From Coriobacteriaceae bacterium (GTDB lineage: Bacteria > Actinomycetota > Coriobacteriia > Coriobacteriales > Eggerthellaceae), in assembly GCA_015062685.1 (NCBI GenBank), contig SUUE01000003.1, forward strand, positions 186,001 through 250,000: a stretch of 64,000 nt of DNA. Direction: 5' to 3'. The notes under the pieces were generated by a model, which had not been told where the DNA came from, did no database searches, and was given only the letters and a program-made list of their open reading frames with translations. The stretch's first letter is position 1. Each line of letters starts with the position of its first letter. Shown one piece after another: positions 59,245-64,000 of the stretch. Both the position numbers and the translations under genes were made by a program.

Positions 59245-60240
59245 TCATTCGCTTTCCTCGGGCGGCACGAGCAGGTGCAGCAGCGATATGAATCCGAAGA
59301 ACGATCCGAACCCGACCAGGATGCCGTCGAGCACGTTGTCGCTCGTGCGGTTGATCAGCTTCTCGAGGGCGGGCAGCAGCTGCCACACGCCCCACGTGGC
59401 GATGATCGAGTAGAACAGCGAGTTCTGCAGGCATACTTGGCCCTGGAAGTTGAACCGCATATCGCGGTAGTCCCACAGCTCGTAGTTGCGGTTGGCTACC
59501 ATTCCCGTGCCGTAGTCGACGCTGGTGCACACCGCTTGGTTCAGGAAGAAGCTTGCTGCGAGCGCGAGGGGTGTGGCCATCGCCGCCGGAATGCGCCCGG
59601 TGTCCGCATGCGCGCCGACAGCGCCCCGGATCGATTCCTTGGCGGGCGAGAGCACCAGATCGGCGAGCACGGCCGCCGTGCCTTCGGCGGGGAAGGGGTA
59701 GAGCCATTGGTCCCAGAGCATGTGGTTGGAGCGGTCGTAACCGCCTTTGAAGATGCCGTGTTTGATGCCCAGGCAGAATAACATTTCCACCCAGTGCCCG
59801 AGCAGCGAGAACCCCATGAAGTACAGGCCCAGCTTGCGGGCTTGGGGGTACCAGGGCTTCGTAACGAGCGGTCCGGCTAGGCGCTTCTCGCCAGAGGCGC
59901 GGGCCCGCATGCGGCTGCGCAGGGTGCCGGCGACGAGCCCGACCGCGCCCACGGCATGGGCGACGGGCATGGCCTTGTTGAAGGCGCCCTCCTTGATGGA
60001 CTCCTCGGGCCACGACCTGGTGACGTACGATCCCTTGAGGCGGCGGTTCAAGGCTCCGAGCAACGAGGTGCCGACCGCGGTGACGCCCGCCACCGGCAGC
60101 GCGGCGCGTGAGCGCCGGTTCGCGAAGAACGCGGCGAGCGCCGTGCCGGCCACGCTGGCTCCCGCCCGCCAGAAGCTGAGGTCGTACGTCATCTTGTTGG
60201 GATTGGAGAACCCCGCATACAGGTACCAGGATCCGATCAT
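59245..60240 (-). CDS. CmpB-like putative transporter permease, second copy
   Basis: A 331-residue membrane protein (about eight helices) with the family core NYELWDYRDMRFNFQGQVCL near residue 260, paralogous to 27126-28178. Starts at ATG 60240 with AAGGA about 10 bases ahead, or at GTG 60249 with poorer spacing. The stop of the upstream Nudix gene is 6-15 bases away, so the two are co-transcribed. Not near a signalling gene, unlike the other copy. Function unknown. Confidence 0.75.
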   Translation of the reverse strand: MIGSWYLYAGFSNPNKMTYDLSFWRAGASVAGTALAAFFANRRSRAALPVAGVTAVGTSLLGALNRRLKGSYVTRSWPEESIKEGAFNKAMPVAHAVGAVGLVAGTLRSRMRARASGEKRLAGPLVTKPWYPQARKLGLYFMGFSLLGHWVEMLFCLGIKHGIFKGGYDRSNHMLWDQWLYPFPAEGTAAVLADLVLSPAKESIRGAVGAHADTGRIPAAMATPLALAASFFLNQAVCTSVDYGTGMVANRNYELWDYRDMRFNFQGQVCLQNSLFYSIIATWGVWQLLPALEKLINRTSDNVLDGILVGFGSFFGFISLLHLLVPPEESE

Positions 60241-60255
60241 GGAGGTCACGTCCTT

Positions 60256-60885
60256 CTAATTGGGCGGATGGTGTTCCTTGTGCTGCGGCATGGCCGTGTC
60301 GAGTTTGTCGATGAGTTTGCGGTAGACGCGCGTGCGGATCCATGGCTCGGTGGAGAGGCGGATGGAGTCCTCGAGGGGCGCCCATCGCACGCCGCTGTTC
60401 TCGTCGGGTTTCGGGCGGATTGGCTCCTTGGGGTCCGCGATCGCCAGATAGGTGACGTTGAGGTGCAGGTGGGAGCTCACGTAGGCGCCGTGCTTCTCGT
60501 GGCCGTCGACCGTGAGCACGTCGAGCGAGTAGATGTTGCCGGGGCCGCACGGCACGATGCTCGCGCGCGTGACGCCCGTCTCCTCCTGCAGCTCGCGCAA
60601 CGCGACGGCCTGCAGGTCGCACACGTTGTCGGCGTGCCCTCCGATCCAGCTCCAGGAGTCATAGACGTTGTGGTAGACGAGCAGCGTTTGGGTCATCGTG
60701 GGGTCTACGACCCATATCGAGCATGCCATATGCGCTTGCTCGCCGCGGTCGAAGCAGTTGGGGTTGGTGTCGAGGGCGCGGAGTATCACTTGCTTGTCGG
60801 CGGCTTCCTGCTCGTTGAACGGCTCGAAGGCCGCGATGTCCTCGCGCAGTTTCGCGGCGGCTTCGAGTTGTGATGCTTGCGTCAT
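60256..60885 (-). CDS. Nudix hydrolase
   Basis: A 209-residue protein with a Nudix box near residue 85: GHADNVCDLQAVALRELQEE followed by TGV. It matches the G-x5-E-x7-RE-x2-EE-x-G pattern except that the first Glu is replaced by Cys. Such enzymes cleave nucleoside diphosphates linked to other groups. Start at 60885 after TGGAG; an upstream ATG at 60897 lacks a ribosome site. Followed by the CmpB-like gene. Confidence 0.82.
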   Translation of the reverse strand: MTQASQLEAAAKLREDIAAFEPFNEQEAADKQVILRALDTNPNCFDRGEQAHMACSIWVVDPTMTQTLLVYHNVYDSWSWIGGHADNVCDLQAVALRELQEETGVTRASIVPCGPGNIYSLDVLTVDGHEKHGAYVSSHLHLNVTYLAIADPKEPIRPKPDENSGVRWAPLEDSIRLSTEPWIRTRVYRKLIDKLDTAMPQHKEHHPPN

Positions 60886-60932
60886 GTGGTGCTCCATAGC
60901 TTGTGCGAGTCGTCCGGTCTGGGCCATGCCCG

Positions 60933-61244
60933 CTATCGGGGAATCATCACCGCGAAGTGGATGCAGACGTCGGGCCTGCCTTCGACGGGCATCCAGCCGC
61001 GGATGCGGTCGTCGATCACGTGGTCGGTGATGGCTTCTCCGTCCTTGAAGAACGCCGCGAGCTTGCATTCGCGGTGAAGCTCGGGGCCGCCTACCTTAGC
61101 GCATGTGGCACCTTCCACGAAGCCGCGCTCCTGGGCGGCGGGGTTCGACGCGATCACGGTGTGGTGCGAGTCGATGAGCCTTGCGAGGCCGGGGAAGCCG
61201 TCCCACATCTCATGAAACCGGGTTACGAGCTCGTCGTCAGTCAT
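60933..61244 (-). CDS. Small PAS-like protein
   Basis: A 103-residue protein: FPGLARLIDSHHTVIASNPA resembles the start of a PAS fold, followed by a Cys-rich GATCAKVGGPELHRECKL, then a strand-rich end. No DNA-binding or enzymatic domain. Start at ATG 61244 with AGGAGG ahead. Probably a ligand- or redox-sensing partner. I am not sure of the family. Confidence 0.6.
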   Translation of the reverse strand: MTDDELVTRFHEMWDGFPGLARLIDSHHTVIASNPAAQERGFVEGATCAKVGGPELHRECKLAAFFKDGEAITDHVIDDRIRGWMPVEGRPDVCIHFAVMIPR

Positions 61245-61295
61245 GGCGCCTCCTGTCGGTTGCCTGAGGCTATTGTAGCCGACCGGGCGTTCGGC

Positions 61296-61330
61296 CAGCA
61301 TGCCGCTCGCGCTGCGGGGGCGGCATGCTG
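61296..61330 (-). terminator. Terminator-like hairpin after the endonuclease-like gene
   Basis: CAGCATGCCGC (61296-61306) and its complement GCGGCATGCTG (61320-61330), 11-bp stem. No T-run on the minus strand. Confidence 0.5.
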
Positions 61331-61349
61331 GGAGATCTCCCGAAACCGG

Positions 61350-62345
61350 TCACCTGGTAGTGTTCAGCAGCCCAGCGCGTAGCAGCTCGCGCGAAAACTG
61401 TTGCTTGCTCGTGAGCGGCCGCAACCGTTTCCCGCATTTCTTCGCGATCATCCTTGCGAACCCGTCAAAAGCCATTGGGTTATAGATGAGGTGTTTCTTG
61501 ACCGCGACGACCGTGTAGCCCATTGTCTCAAGGATCGCTCGACGCATCTCGTCTTTGCGGGCTTGCGCTGGGTCATTGTGGTACTCGCCGTCGTACTCGA
61601 CGACAAGCTTGAGGTTGCGTTTAGCGTCTTGCCAGAGCATGTCGGGCTTGACTTTATCTTGGCGTAGGATGAGCCGTGCTTCATGAGGGAGCTCAATCTC
61701 GGGATTGAGCTCGGGCTTTTCGATGTTGTAGCCACCGTGCTTTTGCGGCAGCGTCAGCATCAAGAACAGCTTGGATTCCATGGGCGATGCCGAGCCGTTG
61801 GCCAGCAAGGGCGCGATTCTACGGGCTTGGCGCACCCCGTGGATGCCTTTCCAGCTGTTGAGCTTGCGCGTCAATGTGCTTGCGTCCATGAGGCGGTAGG
61901 TGCGCGTCGATTTGTCTCCGAGTGATTCCGGGCGCAGTGCGTACGTTCCGCAGAATTCCATTCCGATCTCGAGGGCTTCGACGATTGATAACGAGTTGCA
62001 GAGCTGCACGAAGCACAAGGCGGGTGATACCACGTGGATTCCATCGCGAATCGGATACAGGGAATGGGCTGGTAGGGGAGCTTTCTGAACGTGAAATCGT
62101 AGGAACGATCGGATTTTGGGACCATCCTCAGGCAGAAGTGCGTCAAAGGGCTTTGGTCCGAATTCTGATTCCGACAGGCAAAAACTTCGGGCCGCTTCGT
62201 CCGAAGTCGGGCAATTTCGGAGCGTTCGAATGTTGCGGTCCGCGCCTTCGATCACGTACCAGGGCGGGTTGGTCCGCCAGAAGTGCAGCGCAGAATCATG
62301 GCTGATGTAGATATTCGAATCCGTCATCCAGGGCTCCGTTGCCAT
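61350..62345 (-). CDS. DUF559/Vsr-like endonuclease domain protein
   Basis: A 331-residue protein. The C-terminal ~90 residues (KLVVEYDGEYHNDPAQARKD, then MGYTVVAVKK) have the PD-(D/E)XK pattern of DUF559/Vsr-like nucleases, with Glu-Tyr-Asp as the metal site and a Lys later. The N-terminal part (DSNIYISHDSALHFWRTNPP) resembles AbiEi-like helix-turn-helix regions. Similar two-part proteins occur as possible antitoxin or defence genes. Start could be ATG 62345 or, with a better ribosome site, ATG 62327. The GC content is lower than in neighbours, suggesting acquisition by transfer. Confidence 0.65.
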   Translation of the reverse strand: MATEPWMTDSNIYISHDSALHFWRTNPPWYVIEGADRNIRTLRNCPTSDEAARSFCLSESEFGPKPFDALLPEDGPKIRSFLRFHVQKAPLPAHSLYPIRDGIHVVSPALCFVQLCNSLSIVEALEIGMEFCGTYALRPESLGDKSTRTYRLMDASTLTRKLNSWKGIHGVRQARRIAPLLANGSASPMESKLFLMLTLPQKHGGYNIEKPELNPEIELPHEARLILRQDKVKPDMLWQDAKRNLKLVVEYDGEYHNDPAQARKDEMRRAILETMGYTVVAVKKHLIYNPMAFDGFARMIAKKCGKRLRPLTSKQQFSRELLRAGLLNTTR

Positions 62346-62436
62346 CGTGGTCTAGATGCTTGCAGCGCTTGATCCGGTTGAGTGAGTAAAGGTTAGCGGT
62401 CGTTGGAGTCGTTTGAGCGAGAATTGGGAAAAACTG

Positions 62437-62604
62437 TCACAAAAAGCAATTAGTGATCAGAATCAAAGGAATTTGGCCCGTGAATGATGCAAAAGACTTA
62501 AGCCATTACCGATTCTGGATGAGCTACTACTCGATTTGCCCAGGTCGGAGTGAATCGGTTCCAGCAGGGCTTTGGTTGAGATGCTCACAAAACGCAATTT
62601 GTGA
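62437..62604. promoter_or_regulatory. Two operator-like palindromes upstream of the endonuclease-like gene
   Basis: TCACAAAAAGCAATTAGTGA (62437-62456) and TCACAAAACGCAATTTGTGA (62585-62604) share 18 of 20 bases; the second has fully complementary TCACAAA/TTTGTGA ends. They are 148 bases apart in the AT-rich gap upstream of the DUF559 gene (62346-62899), which has no supported gene. Likely binding sites for a regulator, perhaps that gene's own product. Confidence 0.6.
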
Positions 62605-62899
62605 CAGATTTGAGCATTCTTCGTTCAAATAGCCGTTTGCGCGAGCAAGCTCTGGGTCGTTGGCCCGATGTTGACGCTCTGGCAATGACTGGGGGAATGG
62701 CTCGAGCTCGCTTTGATAGAATGAGAGCACTTTCGGGGTGGGCTGTTCTCCAGGCGGAATGGCGGGCCTGGCGGGTGCGACAAGGGGCAAAAGGGCTGGG
62801 CGTGCCCGGCCGAGCCGCCCCGCTCTTCTGCGCTTATAGCGCTCCCGAGCTAGAATGGGCTATGTTTGGCAAACGCTGCATGTAAAGGTGGGATTGCTC

Positions 62900-64000
62900 A
62901 TGTTTTGTCCGGAATGCGGGTCGGAAGTTCCTGAAGGCAAGAAGTTCTGCGGGAACTGCGGGACGGCGCTACCTCAGCCCCAGCCTCAACAAGCTCAACC
63001 CCAGCAGCCGCAGCAGGATCAGGGGCAAGGGTACGCGGCGTATCAGAAGCGAACGCCCCAGCCCCACTACTCCTCGCAGGGGCAGGCGGGCGCCGGCACC
63101 GCGCAGGGCCAGCCGAAGCCGGGCCAACCCGGCCAGCCGAAGAAGGGCGGCAAGGCCCCGATCGTCATCGGCATCGTGATCGTCGTGTTCATCGCGCTCA
63201 TCGCTGGCATCGTGGCGCTCGGGTCGAGTGTGCTCGGCAGCTTGGGGGAGGTCGGCTCCGGCGGCTCGTCGTCCACGCTTGGCCCCAAGCCCGCAATCTC
63301 GGAGAGCGACGCGGCGAAGTCGGGGGACACCTGGACGGTGCTCTTCTATTGCTGCGGTTCTAACTTGGAATCGGAGGCCGGCTTGGCCACGATCGACTTC
63401 CAGGAGATGTTCGACGCCGACCTGGGCGACAAGGTGACCGTGGTGGCGGAAGCGGGCGGCACCAAGCGCTGGAACAACAAGCAGTTCAGCCCGAAGTACC
63501 TGAACCGCGCCGTGTTCCAAGGCGACGATTTCGAGGTGGTCGAGCAGTTGCCGGCGGCCTCCATGGCCGAGCCCGACACGCTGGCCGACTTCATCAAGTG
63601 GGGCACGAAGAACTATCCCGCCGACCACTACATGGTCATCCTCTGGAACCATGGCAGCGGTGCAGTGCTGGGCGTGTGCAACGATGAGCTGTTCCCCGGC
63701 ACGAGCATGATGGGCGACACGCTCACCGTGTCGGAGATCGAGTCGGCGTTCAAGGAGGCTGGCGCGACCTTCGACGTGCTGGGCTTCGATACGTGTCTCA
63801 TGGCGACGCTCGAGACGGCGACGAAGCTCGCGCCCTACGCGGACTACATGATCGCCTCCGAGGAGGTGGAGCCCGGGTCCGGCTGGGACTACGAAGCGTG
63901 GCTCACGTGGCTCGCGGGTCATACGGGCACCGACGGCAACCTGCTCGGCAGGGAGATCTGCGACTCGTACTACGACAAGTGCGTCGTTGACGGGGTGTCC
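62900..64000 (+). CDS. Membrane clostripain-like (C11) cysteine protease with zinc-ribbon N-terminus (3' end outside window)
   Basis: Open to the window end; 367 codons visible. It begins with a zinc-ribbon (CPEC at 3-6 and CGNC at 17-20), a Gln/Pro-rich region (about 25-80), one membrane helix (about 92-113), a short Gly/Ser linker, and an extracellular C11 domain: His251 in LWNHGSG and Cys299 in FDTCLMAT form the catalytic dyad. So the zinc-ribbon faces the cytoplasm and the protease faces out. ATG after AAAGGTGGG. The pseudogene at 57873 is a damaged partial copy. Confidence 0.87.
   Translation, partial: MFCPECGSEVPEGKKFCGNCGTALPQPQPQQAQPQQPQQDQGQGYAAYQKRTPQPHYSSQGQAGAGTAQGQPKPGQPGQPKKGGKAPIVIGIVIVVFIALIAGIVALGSSVLGSLGEVGSGGSSSTLGPKPAISESDAAKSGDTWTVLFYCCGSNLESEAGLATIDFQEMFDADLGDKVTVVAEAGGTKRWNNKQFSPKYLNRAVFQGDDFEVVEQLPAASMAEPDTLADFIKWGTKNYPADHYMVILWNHGSGAVLGVCNDELFPGTSMMGDTLTVSEIESAFKEAGATFDVLGFDTCLMATLETATKLAPYADYMIASEEVEPGSGWDYEAWLTWLAGHTGTDGNLLGREICDSYYDKCVVDGVS

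Noticed and set aside
62527-62790. Small open frames in the AT-rich gap (87 codons minus, 94 codons plus)
   Set aside because: No ribosome site, no motif, one contains the operator-like palindrome.
1-64000. tRNA, rRNA, CRISPR arrays, transposases
   Set aside because: Looked for T-loop signatures, array-like repeat/spacer periodicity and transposase motifs; none seen by eye.

Overview
The window is high-GC DNA, dense with short 4-base or 1-base gene overlaps. It carries a DMSO-reductase-type operon, a second molybdopterin oxidoreductase paired with a ferredoxin and an MFS permease, a LuxR-type regulator carried on a 12-helix membrane domain, ChW-repeat surface protein, and many Ser-rich lipoproteins. 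Together these point to an anaerobic gut actinobacterium of the class Coriobacteriia, probably Eggerthellaceae. This is inferred from gene content only; no rRNA or tRNA is present.

Layout. 1-5434: a pair of ABC exporter-type half-transporters (the first cut by the window edge) followed by an ECF-type S component, T component and fused double ATPase, all in one direction with overlapping ends. 5582-11586: a tight four-gene operon made of a reductase-ligase fusion (extended SDR plus acyl-CoA/acyl-adenylate ligase), an ATC-hydrolase-like protein, a GMC-type oxidoreductase with a ferredoxin-like Cys cluster, and a pyruvyl-transferase-like protein. I do not recognise this combination. 11514-22040: a DMSO-reductase-like region (SPASM radical SAM, TorD chaperone, DmsC, DmsB and DmsA on the minus strand; divergently a second radical SAM, a second DmsC-like anchor and a membrane LuxR regulator). 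A structured 110-nt leader lies between the two halves.

22161-35874: housekeeping and signalling genes: a cell-envelope polymer-like protein, a STAS / SpoIIE-phosphatase partner-switching pair, a CmpB-like membrane protein, a 4-alpha-glucanotransferase fused to a gutted GH13 domain, rubredoxin, a DHH phosphoesterase, an AldA-like aldehyde dehydrogenase and cysteine synthase. 36158-43083: a cytoplasmic molybdopterin enzyme, a small double-cluster ferredoxin, an MFS permease, an unknown Cys-rich protein and a PucR-type regulator. The arrangement fits import and reductive processing of a small molecule. 43257-54166: regulators, secreted and lipoproteins, PurF, and an ECF sigma factor coupled to a membrane VWA protein. 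54167-64000: a secreted subtilisin with six ChW repeats, a chimeric pseudogene, an LRR protein, a second CmpB-like protein, a Nudix hydrolase, a DUF559 endonuclease-like gene in lower-GC DNA, and the start of a membrane clostripain-like protease.

Intergenic structure is unusually rich. The most striking item is a pair of dispersed ~145-bp palindromic elements (45061-45200 and 53915-54059, opposite orientation). They share a conserved core and an inner hairpin with a compensatory base-pair change, but have unrelated, perfectly self-complementary 24- and 28-nt outer arms. Other palindromes include a perfect 30-bp inverted repeat with a third direct copy (34140-34339), a tandem/inverted repeat cluster (23626-23806), a 19-bp perfect inverted repeat ahead of the molybdopterin enzyme (35986-36031) and paired 20-bp operator-like sites ahead of the endonuclease-like gene (62437-62604). 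No tRNA, rRNA, CRISPR array or transposase was seen.
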